Positions 8,152-15,695 of a stretch of DNA of 64,000 bases are shown piece by piece (position 1 is the first letter of the stretch; each line of letters opens with the position of its first letter). A model generated the notes under the pieces. That model was not told the origin of the DNA. It ran no database searches and saw nothing but the letters and a program-made list of their open reading frames with translations. This DNA is from Pedobacter sp. MR2016-24 (lineage in GTDB: Bacteria > Bacteroidota > Bacteroidia > Sphingobacteriales > Sphingobacteriaceae), in assembly GCF_026239655.1 (NCBI RefSeq), contig NZ_JAPIVO010000002.1, positions 620,001 to 684,000 on the forward strand, read 5' to 3'. A program made the position numbers and the translations under genes.

Positions 8152-11100
8152 CTATATTTTAAATCCCAATTGTCTTTTTTCATAATCTATAGTAGCAAGC
8201 TTCACCTGGATATGATCGCCAACTACAGGACGCGCGTGGCCGCTGAATTGTTTTTGATTGATGGAACCGGATAGTCCTGCATTCGTACGCAGAATGAATC
8301 CATGGGGTGTAACTGACTGAATTTTGGCTTCCATTTGATCTCCAATCTTATATGCTGCAACCTTTTCACGCCAGGTTTCCGGCTCTACTTTTACTGTAAC
8401 CTTTTTAAACTTCTCATCGATTTCAACAATGCTGATATTTATTTGCTGACCTGCATTCAAGTTTTTGTAGTGGGGATTTAATAATTTTTGTTGATGGCTA
8501 TATGGTGCAAGGCAGAAGAATTCATCGACAACTATAAACCTGCCATATTCTTTCTTATCCTTGCTAACGGCCAATTTTCCTACCGTACCTCGCATTTTTT
8601 TGCCTATAAAAATCGAACTCGTGAAATTCGTGAATGAGCTTTTGCCGATAAAATCAGCTACACTGTAGAAATTTCCAATATCTTTCTGCTTACTGAGTTT
8701 AATCAGATTTGTAAATAACTGTGTATAGTTGAAAAGTCCATCGTAATGTGATTTTCGGTCCGCAAGAGATACAGCATTGCCAATCAGTATTAACTTTTTC
8801 TTAGCTCTGCTGAAAGCTACATTGAGTCTTCGCGCATCATCCAAAAAGCCAACTTTTGTGAACTTTTTTTGCCCTTTGACAGTTGGTGCAGCGGCATGGT
8901 TCGCAGCTCTTGTAAAGCTAAAAATGATGATGTCATACTCTTTTCCCTGAAAGGAATCCAAGGTAGAAACATCTATGTTTTTTAGCTTGCAATTAGTTGA
9001 GTTGTTGATATGGCTGATAATAGTTGCTACCTGCGATTTATAGGGAGCTATAATCGCGATTTCACTCTGGGCAACATTATGGTTGAACAATGCTGGCAAT
9101 ATATATTCAGAAATTGTCTCAGCTTCGATTTTATTTTTGATTGAGCTTCCGTCTTTTTGCTCATAGGGATCCTTCGAATTGGACGTATCAAAAAATACAA
9201 TTTCTTTATCAAATGGAGAGGGAAGATCCAATCGGTTAAGGTGGGTGCGACTTCCCATATTGACCTTTCCCTCATAGAAGGATTCAGAGATAAACCTGCC
9301 AATATTGGGATGCATCCTATGTTGGTAATTTAAGAGTTCCAGATTCTCTTTGGGAAACGAATCGCTATGGATGCGATTGATGATGAATTCAAAAAAGGAA
9401 GTTTTCAATGCATGCAAGATTTCCTCTTGTGTATACTCCTGGCCGTACGGGGATTTTGGAAAGCTCTCCGGATCGGTCTCATCAATTAGAGTGCTGTCCA
9501 TATAGGGTGGGAGTTGCATTTGGTCTCCGACCAAAATGACCTTTTTCCCAAGCTCCATGGCAACCAGGCTTTCCGCTATGTTAGCCTTGCCGGCTTCATC
9601 AATGATCACTGTGTCGAACTTGAAAGCGGAATCTTTGAAAACGCGGTCTGTCTTGATGCCGATGCAGGTTGCAAAAACCACATCTACGGAATTGTACAAC
9701 ATTGGCTTGAGTAATACCTCATATTCATTTTCAATAGAATCAATCCAATCGCGCATTATCGTAATGGACAGTTTTATATCTACCGGAGCCAGATCTTTGA
9801 TTCCGTCGCGCAGCACAAAATGTTTCTGGCTGTAAATGTCCTTGAGTTTCCCGTAATCGCCCGATAACTCCTTGACCTTTTGACTGAAATCATTCAATAG
9901 GCTCTCTGCTGCATTGCCCTTTAATTTTGCTTCCAGCATTAGCTCGGCTAATACGACTTGATTGTCAAGAAACATTTTGAAGTCGGATTTATATTCTTCG
10001 ACCAAGTGGTCAATATTGTATTTAATCAGATCTTTATCGATCCTTTCCGGATTTCCAACACGCAGGAGTGTAAGATTGGGTACCTTGGATATTTTTTCCA
10101 GCACATTGTCTACTGCGACATGGTTTTGCCCAGCAACCAGAATTTTTTCGTTTTTTTGGGTCAGCTGCTCGATAATTTCCGCAATGACTGTAGTCTTTCC
10201 AGTACCGGGAGGACCCTGAACCAAGAAGATATTTTCATTGCCCACTGCTTTTATCACAGCCTTGACCTGATTGTTGTCCGGTTGTTCTTTCTCCGTTCTG
10301 ACCAAATCCTGGTTATTGAATTGGATCTTTGCTATTTGAGGGGTTCGAACTTTTTCGGGCCTAACAAGCAGGGACTCGATATGGTCGATTTTGATTTTCT
10401 TTTCCAGGAAGTCCTGAATAATTTCCCTCTGCAGAGTCAGCTGTTTTTTCGATATCCTTTTTTCGATGTAGAAACCGTTTTTGAGTACATTTACCAAAAT
10501 GTCTTTAAAAAATGTGATACGATAACCATCTGTATCGGCCACGAGGTTTCCGTCACTCAGTTTCACCAGTTCCTCCTCAGTGCCCCTTTTTAAAGATGGC
10601 TGTTTCATTTTTATGGTAACCACGGTGTCACCGTCGAATTCAAGCGCGTCTCCAATATTACCGGAGATCCGTATAGCAATACCACCAGATGCACTCGGTA
10701 CCTGAGTGTAACTATCTACAAAAACGTTGACTTCCTTTTGGTCATCCAGCATCCTGATTTGGTATTCCAGGAACTTGTCAATGATCCCTAAAGTTCGTCC
10801 CTCTTGACGTAATATTTCTCCAGAATCTTTCTTTAGTCTGTTTATCGTGAAAAAACACTCGCTTTTCAAGGCCAAGTAATTAAAGATTTTCTTCTGGGAA
10901 GTTTCCAGAGGTAAGTTGCTGAATGGCCCAAATACAACTACTGCCGATGCGTAAAGGAAGGAGCCAGATTTGGAAACCGACTTCTTTTTTTCAGCGGTTC
11001 CAGCGAAATGTTGTCCAATACTAAAGTTTCGTATGACAAATCGCACCTCGGAGGCATCCTTTGAAATCAGAATATTCCCATGGAAGTTGATTTGCTCATT

Positions 11101-12018
11101 GTAAAGGGAAAAATCATACGATAGATCTGGCTTGGTCTGATCCTTTTTAAATTGGTTTAACTTGAACCAGTAGTGCAAAGCGGAAAGCATGTCAAGCACT
11201 TTCTTCTCACTATCGGCGTTGAATGTCTCTTCCGGGAAAAAGTGCGGTATGGCCTGTTGCTTGAACACATTTTCGTAGGCTGGGCTGTTAAGTTCAAATT
11301 GAATGTAAAGAGGATCCTCGGTAAAAATCTCTTTAGAGAAGATCTTGGGATCAAGATCAAATCCCCGTTTTATCAAGTCGTGATCAGCATTGGACCCGTT
11401 GCTTCCCAGAACGGATCTGTTGAAAGAATGATAAGAGAGCAGATCATCTTCAATAAAGTTAAAATCCGATTTGTATTCGACAGGTAGGTCGACGATAAGC
11501 TCTGTTGAATTGGTGCCTATGAAAGACAGCAAATTGGCGTGGTCCAGTTTGGAGTTGACGCGAACCCTGATCATCTGTTGATCGTCCTGTTCTGGTGTAC
11601 CAGTTAGCAGTCCATATAATCCATCCTGGGTTTTAACCAAGACTGACGCATTGAGCTGAGCAATAGGCCTGACTGTAAATTCATCTCCCCTGAAGATTCT
11701 CGACCAGGTAGTACTATCTGACTGATGAGGCGTTAAATGCTTTTGGCTTAATTTGATTTGCCTGGTCTGGATATCGACATCAATAATGACGGTCTGTATT
11801 TTCTGCCCGATTGCGCACTGCTCGAATATTGCTTCTCCTTCCGGGAGGCACCATGAAATATCCAGTACAGACAGCCGACCGCTGAAAGTTTCGTCAAAAC
11901 TGGTGACAATCTGTGAAGGTGTGATGATGTTAGTGATCTGGGTTTCTATAACTGTTCCAATACTATACAGCTCTAAGAAAGATTCCCGTTGTAGTGATAA
12001 TTCAGTCGATATGTCCAA
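8152..12018 (-). CDS. S1 - UPF1-like SF1B helicase - S1 protein
   Basis: This 1288-residue protein has three recognisable parts. The N-terminus (about 17-95) is an S1/OB RNA-binding-type domain (YSIGTVIETQI ... RQIKLSQKHL). Residues about 590-1090 form a UPF1/DNA2-like superfamily 1B helicase. It has Walker A GPPGTGKTT (~602), Walker B IIDEAGKA (~804), LVGDQMQLPP (~830), NYQHRMHP (~897), TLDSFQGKEYD (~1020) and RRLNVAFSRAKKK (~1065). A second S1-type domain ends the protein (about 1215-1288, YKIGDQMEAKIQSVTPHGFI). The long region 100-590 is unassigned. There is no ATG before residue ~150 and the frame closes just upstream, so a TTG at 12018 is the likely start. It heads the operon and is probably its ATP-driven motor acting on RNA or R-loops. 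Confidence 0.85.
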   Translation of the reverse strand: MDISTELSLQRESFLELYSIGTVIETQITNIITPSQIVTSFDETFSGRLSVLDISWCLPEGEAIFEQCAIGQKIQTVIIDVDIQTRQIKLSQKHLTPHQSDSTTWSRIFRGDEFTVRPIAQLNASVLVKTQDGLYGLLTGTPEQDDQQMIRVRVNSKLDHANLLSFIGTNSTELIVDLPVEYKSDFNFIEDDLLSYHSFNRSVLGSNGSNADHDLIKRGFDLDPKIFSKEIFTEDPLYIQFELNSPAYENVFKQQAIPHFFPEETFNADSEKKVLDMLSALHYWFKLNQFKKDQTKPDLSYDFSLYNEQINFHGNILISKDASEVRFVIRNFSIGQHFAGTAEKKKSVSKSGSFLYASAVVVFGPFSNLPLETSQKKIFNYLALKSECFFTINRLKKDSGEILRQEGRTLGIIDKFLEYQIRMLDDQKEVNVFVDSYTQVPSASGGIAIRISGNIGDALEFDGDTVVTIKMKQPSLKRGTEEELVKLSDGNLVADTDGYRITFFKDILVNVLKNGFYIEKRISKKQLTLQREIIQDFLEKKIKIDHIESLLVRPEKVRTPQIAKIQFNNQDLVRTEKEQPDNNQVKAVIKAVGNENIFLVQGPPGTGKTTVIAEIIEQLTQKNEKILVAGQNHVAVDNVLEKISKVPNLTLLRVGNPERIDKDLIKYNIDHLVEEYKSDFKMFLDNQVVLAELMLEAKLKGNAAESLLNDFSQKVKELSGDYGKLKDIYSQKHFVLRDGIKDLAPVDIKLSITIMRDWIDSIENEYEVLLKPMLYNSVDVVFATCIGIKTDRVFKDSAFKFDTVIIDEAGKANIAESLVAMELGKKVILVGDQMQLPPYMDSTLIDETDPESFPKSPYGQEYTQEEILHALKTSFFEFIINRIHSDSFPKENLELLNYQHRMHPNIGRFISESFYEGKVNMGSRTHLNRLDLPSPFDKEIVFFDTSNSKDPYEQKDGSSIKNKIEAETISEYILPALFNHNVAQSEIAIIAPYKSQVATIISHINNSTNCKLKNIDVSTLDSFQGKEYDIIIFSFTRAANHAAAPTVKGQKKFTKVGFLDDARRLNVAFSRAKKKLILIGNAVSLADRKSHYDGLFNYTQLFTNLIKLSKQKDIGNFYSVADFIGKSSFTNFTSSIFIGKKMRGTVGKLAVSKDKKEYGRFIVVDEFFCLAPYSHQQKLLNPHYKNLNAGQQINISIVEIDEKFKKVTVKVEPETWREKVAAYKIGDQMEAKIQSVTPHGFILRTNAGLSGSINQKQFSGHARPVVGDHIQVKLATIDYEKRQLGFKI

Positions 12019-12120
12019 AATTCGTTGGTTGGGGCGTAAATTCGGCTCGCATATCCTTTATGTTGAATGCCTCCCGTGACGGGATCAGCATACATTTCTT
12101 TAAAGATATTTGATCATTAG

Positions 12121-12150
12121 CTAAAGTAATATTTTTTGAGTGTATTGCAA
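12121..12150 (-). promoter_or_regulatory. Probable promoter of the helicase-PLD-CARF operon
   Basis: Reading the minus strand, TTG (complement of 12148-12150) is followed after exactly 19 bases by TACTTTAG (complement of 12121-12128). This fits the Bacteroidota sigma consensus TTG-N19-TAnnTTTG at all but one fixed position. It lies about 100 bases upstream of the TTG start of the helicase gene, with no other gene between. No operator palindrome was seen beside it. Confidence 0.45.
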
Positions 12151-12487
12151 TTATTAAACATACTATTTATGTTGATTGATGAAATTAAGCGTGAGAAAAC
12201 GTTAAAAAGTTGTTAAACTCGCGGATTTGGCTTGCTTTCGTTCAAGTGGTGCTTCGTGAATAATCAAATGCCTAAAATCACCGATAAAATAGTTCAAATT
12301 TTCATTTTATCTACTGTAAGTTTAGCAATAGATAATTTCTGATATTTGCCAACTTTTTTGTCCTAATATAATCTTCTCAAGGTCTGCTTCATGAAAATCT
12401 TAATAATTTTTACGCACTTTTTATATGAATCCTTTTCTCTCCAAATCCTCTATTACAGGCTCTATAAGCAATAAAAAGCGATTTAAA

Positions 12488-12603
12488 TGTTCAAAGTATT
12501 CCTGCTGATCGGTACAGCCGGACTTTGAACTCTTCAAAGTCCGGTTTTTTTATGAAAGATCATTGTTTTTTTGCAACGTAGGCATTGTTCAAAGTATTCC
12601 TGC
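12488..12603 (+). repeat. 18-bp direct repeat flanking a terminator
   Basis: The 18-mer tgttcaaagtattcctgc occurs at 12488-12505 and again at 12586-12603, identical, 98 bp apart. The terminator hairpin sits between the copies. Such a duplication next to a defence island could be a pair of attachment-site remnants, a slippage duplication, or part of a tandem small-RNA unit. No integrase is present in the window. Confidence 0.65.
12518..12551 (+). terminator. Rho-independent terminator
   Basis: The arms ccggacttt (12518-12526) and aaagtccgg (12536-12544) pair over 9 bp with a 9-base loop. Seven T residues follow (12545-12551). It is oriented for + strand transcripts. No upstream + strand gene is visible within 8 kb except through antisense of the operon, so its transcript is unknown. 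Confidence 0.75.
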
Positions 12604-12733
12604 ACATAGTCAGTCTGGTAAGGGGGGAAAAGAAGATTGGCTTAGGACTATTTTAATCCAGTTGCGTCATATCATTTTTTCTTTCGAATCATATTACTTC
12701 ATCGCAACTGCAGGTGATATATTTGCATTTTTA

Positions 12734-13255
12734 TCATCCATACATTTCATACAATGTATTAAAGATCAATCCATCATTATCATGTTTTTGCCAAAAGTCT
12801 TCTATGGTACATATAGTTTCGATGCTTTCTTTTTCAGGTCCAAATTGATAGTCAGTGAGAATGCAGATTTTTTTAATAGGCGATTTTTCAAGCGCTGTTT
12901 TTAAAAGTTTATCGATGTCAATTTTATATTGATCTAAGAACCTAAATCTGAACTGTTGATTTGCTCCTCCGTTATCATAAATTGGGCTATCTACATTGTT
13001 GATTGGTATTGTAATTTCTATATTTGGTTCAACAGTCCAATCGATTATCTCGCCGGCATAAAATCCGCTATCTTTTTGATTTTTAAAGTCAGGGTTACCA
13101 ACATGAACTATAGTTCCATTTTGTTGTCGAAGCAATTCGTAAAAAAGTTCCCTATGACTTTCAAGCGTACTTTCTTCAATTATTGTAATCTCAAAGTTAG
13201 TTTGGTTCAATCCAAGTCCTGTGGAATTAATTGAAGCTATTTCTATTGTAGGCAT
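12734..13255 (-). CDS. Hypothetical protein, 173 aa
   Basis: I do not recognise this protein. It begins MPTIEIASINSTGLGLNQ, starts at a clear ATG, and has a hydrophilic, mixed alpha/beta composition without signal peptide or membrane segment. The C-terminal third (DKLLKTALEKSPIKKICILTDYQFGP) looks like a helix then a strand. It lies 40 bp downstream of the small zinc-ribbon membrane protein on the same strand, so the two are probably cotranscribed. Its 3' end is 180 bp from the repeated terminator region. Cargo between two defence loci is the only context clue. Confidence 0.6.
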   Translation of the reverse strand: MPTIEIASINSTGLGLNQTNFEITIIEESTLESHRELFYELLRQQNGTIVHVGNPDFKNQKDSGFYAGEIIDWTVEPNIEITIPINNVDSPIYDNGGANQQFRFRFLDQYKIDIDKLLKTALEKSPIKKICILTDYQFGPEKESIETICTIEDFWQKHDNDGLIFNTLYEMYG

Positions 13256-13294
13256 TGCTATTTTATTATGAAATATAGATTTTTATATATAAAG

Positions 13295-13555
13295 TTAGTA
13301 TTCCCATTTCTTTTTACAATCACGACAAAATCCACGGTTAGGTTTTTTACTATAAATTTTAAAAAGTCTAAAAATTATCAAAAAGAATGGCCAAAAGGTA
13401 AAGAAAACCCAGACTGTTGAGAACCTGTTGATACAACAAGTTAATGAGATGATCATGATGATTGAGAGTACAATTATTTCCTTTATAAAGAAGGACATTC
13501 TTAGTGAGGTGGTATTGCTGCTTTCACAATGTTCACATATTGCATTTCCAGTCAT
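13295..13555 (-). CDS. Small membrane protein with split zinc ribbon
   Basis: The 86-residue product has CEHC at 7-10 and CRDC at 78-81, the two knuckles of a probable zinc ribbon. Two hydrophobic segments lie between them (about 25-42 and 48-65), so both ends would sit on the same side of the membrane and could bind one zinc. The family is unknown to me. It is probably the first gene of a two-gene unit with the 173-residue protein. The start is the only ATG that keeps the first CxxC. Confidence 0.6.
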   Translation of the reverse strand: MTGNAICEHCESSNTTSLRMSFFIKEIIVLSIIMIISLTCCINRFSTVWVFFTFWPFFLIIFRLFKIYSKKPNRGFCRDCKKKWEY

Positions 13556-13843
13556 GATGTAGATTGTCCGATTTAAAATAAGCTGTTAAAATACGATTAA
13601 AATATAAAAGCATTAAAACATACTTCCTGATTGTATCTAGAAATTCATTAAAAATACCGTCGCCGCGGTGAGTATACAGGCTTTTAACATGCGGTGATTT
13701 AAGAAACCTGGTTCCACCAGTTTATCGCTGTTGTCCTAGATGAAAGCAATGAATAGTTGAGCGGAGCTGTGTATCATCATCAAGTGGTTTTCTATCATTT
13801 TAGATACATATGAAAAATTATATCGATTTATCTGTATAACTAC

Positions 13844-13875
13844 TTGTATGTTGGAAATATTTATTTCTATATTGC
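13844..13875 (+). promoter_or_regulatory. Weak promoter candidate for the retron ncRNA
   Basis: TTG at 13844-13846 is followed after 21 bases by TATATTGC (13868-13875), a partial match to TAnnTTTG with slightly long spacing. It lies just 5' of the proposed ncRNA, where a start is needed. The match is poor enough that the true promoter could be elsewhere. Confidence 0.3.
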
Positions 13876-13878
13876 AAA

Positions 13879-14136
13879 TGGATTTAAAAAATACCTTGCT
13901 TTTTCTGAATAAGAAAATGGTGATGTTTCGTCACCGCTGAACTATTATTTGACACTCGGCACTACCTGCAATCTTTATGGGGAGAACACGTACCATACGT
14001 ACGGTTTCGGTTCCATACTCCGCGAGTTTAACCGTACGTATGGTACGTGTTCTCTGGAGTTGATTGATATAGTCCTATGAAAATACGAAGGATTTAAATT
14101 CAGGCCCTGTCTTATAAAAAAAGACAGGGCTTTTTA
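13879..14136 (+). ncRNA. Retron ncRNA (msr-msd) upstream of reverse transcriptase
   Basis: Placed directly 5' of a retron-type RT, as in all retrons. Its most striking part is a perfect 25-bp inverted repeat: 13982-14006 pairs with 14030-14054 around a 23-base loop with a small inner CGG/CCG pair. That is a typical msd stem. The upstream msr-like part holds two short hairpins: ttttct/agaaaa (13901-13906 with 13912-13917) and ggtga/tcacc (13919-13923 with 13931-13935). Candidate a1/a2 ends are 13879-13888 and 14093-14102, ten pairs with one G-U. A second possible pair is 13818-13828 with 14062-14072. The branching guanosine and exact ends cannot be fixed by eye. Confidence 0.75.
14104..14135 (+). 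terminator. Terminator between retron ncRNA and RT gene
   Basis: gccctgtctt (14104-14113) pairs with aagacagggc (14121-14130) over 10 bp with a 7-base A-rich loop, followed by five T. It sits immediately after the candidate a2 segment and 20 bases before the RT start codon. It would release the ncRNA as a separate abundant transcript while read-through supplies RT mRNA. Confidence 0.75.
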
Positions 14137-14154
14137 ATCTTAAAAAAGGTCCAT

Positions 14155-15684
14155 ATGGCAGAAAAACTGAGCAGGCAACAAATCTATGATCGTATTCGGG
14201 CTACATCCAAAGACAGTTATATCCTTGAAGAAATGCAGCGCCTTGGTTTTTGGGAATCTTCAGCTACGCCAAGTTTATCTGAGCTGCTTATTCAACGGGA
14301 GCTTACAGCAAACCAGGAGCTGAACAATCTTTTAGCGCAGGATCGTAAATACCAGAATCAGGAAGCCATGCTCAAAGAAATGCGGAAAGCCCGTATGAAA
14401 TTGGCAAAGGAAAAGCGAGAGGTCACCAAACAAAAAAACAAACAAAAGAGAGCAGATAAAGCTGATAACTGGAAGAATATTCAGCAACAGCAGATCATTT
14501 ATCTGGGCAAAGGCGTGTCAGGTGGCTTAAATCAGACAGCATCCGACCTTGAAATCTTAAGCAAATTCAATCTGCCGTTTTTTAATCAGGTTACTGATTT
14601 CGCATCCGCCATTGGTGCTGATTTATCTGCTTTGCGTTACCTGCTTTATCAAAGAAAAGTTTCCCAGATCAGTCATTACCATACTTTCGAAATACCCAAG
14701 AAAGCGGGTGGCAAAAGATTAATCTCTGCACCAAAAACGCGCTTAAAGGAATTGCAGATGTGGATGCTGGAGAATGTCCTGAACCGCATCGAAAATAATG
14801 ATGAGGTTCATGGTTTCATCAAAGGACGCTCCATCATCAGCAATGCGCAACCGCATCTGGGAAAGGACATTGTGATCAATGTTGATTTAAAGGATTTCTT
14901 CCCGAGCATCAGTTATAAACGGGTAAAAGGTTTGTTCCACAAATTAGGTTATGCAGAACAGCTGTCTACGATCTTCGCGTTAATTTGTACCCATGCAGAA
15001 ACCGAAAAAGTGGAAATGGATGGGGCTTCCTATTACGTGCAAAAAGGAAATCGTGTTTTACCTCAAGGTTCGCCCGCGAGTCCGGCAATCAGCAATTTAA
15101 TCGCTTTCAAGCTGGATAAGAAAATTCGGGGCTTAGCCGCAAAATTCAATTTTACATACACCCGTTATGCGGATGATTTAAGCTTCTCTACAGTTAAAGA
15201 GAACGAAAAGAATATTGCGAGTTTATTGTTTTTCCTGAAGAAGATCATAGAGGCTGAAGGATTCACGATGCATCCGGCGAAAACGCATATCATGCGGAAG
15301 GGCAATTTGCAAAAGGTGACTGGGATTGTGGTCAACGAAAAATTGAACGTTCAGCGTGATCAGCTGCGCAAATTCAGAGCGTTTTTGCACAGTGTAGCCT
15401 TGCATGGATGGGAAGGCAAAAAATGGGGTAACGCCAGGAACCTGATCAATGCGGTGGATGGTTACATCAACTTTGTAAAGATGGTGAACCCCGATAAAGC
15501 GGCCGCTTTTAAAGTTCAGCTCGAAAAAATTGTTGTTAAATACGGTTATCCGGTGGTAGAGGAGGAGCTTGTTGAAGTGAAAACCGAAACTCTCGTAGAA
15601 GAAGCAGTGCCCGAAGTTGAATTGGAAACGCCGGTAAGCCCCTCAGCTGATGGGAAGACTTACGATTGGTGGAATATTCTTTAA
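14155..15684 (+). CDS. Retron reverse transcriptase
   Basis: This 509-residue protein makes the msDNA from the adjacent ncRNA. RT motifs are in order: KKAGGKRLISAPK (motif 1-2 region, about 183-195), INVDLKDFFPSIS (catalytic Asp, ~240-252), LPQGSPASPAISNL (~302-315), YTRYADDLSF with the YADD active site at 338-341, and the retron-style thumb motif VTGIVVN (~388). An unusual ~130-residue N-terminal extension contains a Lys/Arg-rich, coiled-coil-like stretch (about 75-115), and the C-terminus is a Glu-rich tail ending in DWWNIL. No maturase X or HNH domain is present, so this is not a group II intron RT. The start is ATG 14155, preceded by aaaaaaggt. The next gene follows after 11 bases. Confidence 0.92.
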   Translation: MAEKLSRQQIYDRIRATSKDSYILEEMQRLGFWESSATPSLSELLIQRELTANQELNNLLAQDRKYQNQEAMLKEMRKARMKLAKEKREVTKQKNKQKRADKADNWKNIQQQQIIYLGKGVSGGLNQTASDLEILSKFNLPFFNQVTDFASAIGADLSALRYLLYQRKVSQISHYHTFEIPKKAGGKRLISAPKTRLKELQMWMLENVLNRIENNDEVHGFIKGRSIISNAQPHLGKDIVINVDLKDFFPSISYKRVKGLFHKLGYAEQLSTIFALICTHAETEKVEMDGASYYVQKGNRVLPQGSPASPAISNLIAFKLDKKIRGLAAKFNFTYTRYADDLSFSTVKENEKNIASLLFFLKKIIEAEGFTMHPAKTHIMRKGNLQKVTGIVVNEKLNVQRDQLRKFRAFLHSVALHGWEGKKWGNARNLINAVDGYINFVKMVNPDKAAAFKVQLEKIVVKYGYPVVEEELVEVKTETLVEEAVPEVELETPVSPSADGKTYDWWNIL

Positions 15685-15695
15685 ATGTTTTGTAT

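Larger units (their letters stand above)
12019..12733. other. 715-bp intergenic region without a supported gene
   Basis: This AT-rich stretch separates the CARF operon from the next small gene. It contains the operon promoter candidate, a strong terminator hairpin, and an 18-bp direct repeat on either side of that hairpin. I found no reading frame with coding character. The terminator points rightward although no + strand gene precedes it, so it may be the tail of a deleted gene or of an unrecognised small RNA. Confidence 0.5.

Noticed and set aside
12488..12603. Reading tgttcaaagtattcctgc as the T-arm of a tRNA
   Set aside because: No acceptor, D or anticodon stem could be folded around either copy and no CCA end follows.
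14155..15684. Group II intron or diversity-generating RT
   Set aside because: No maturase X or HNH domain, no domain V-like RNA and no template/variable repeat; the msd-type hairpin and accessory genes fit a retron.
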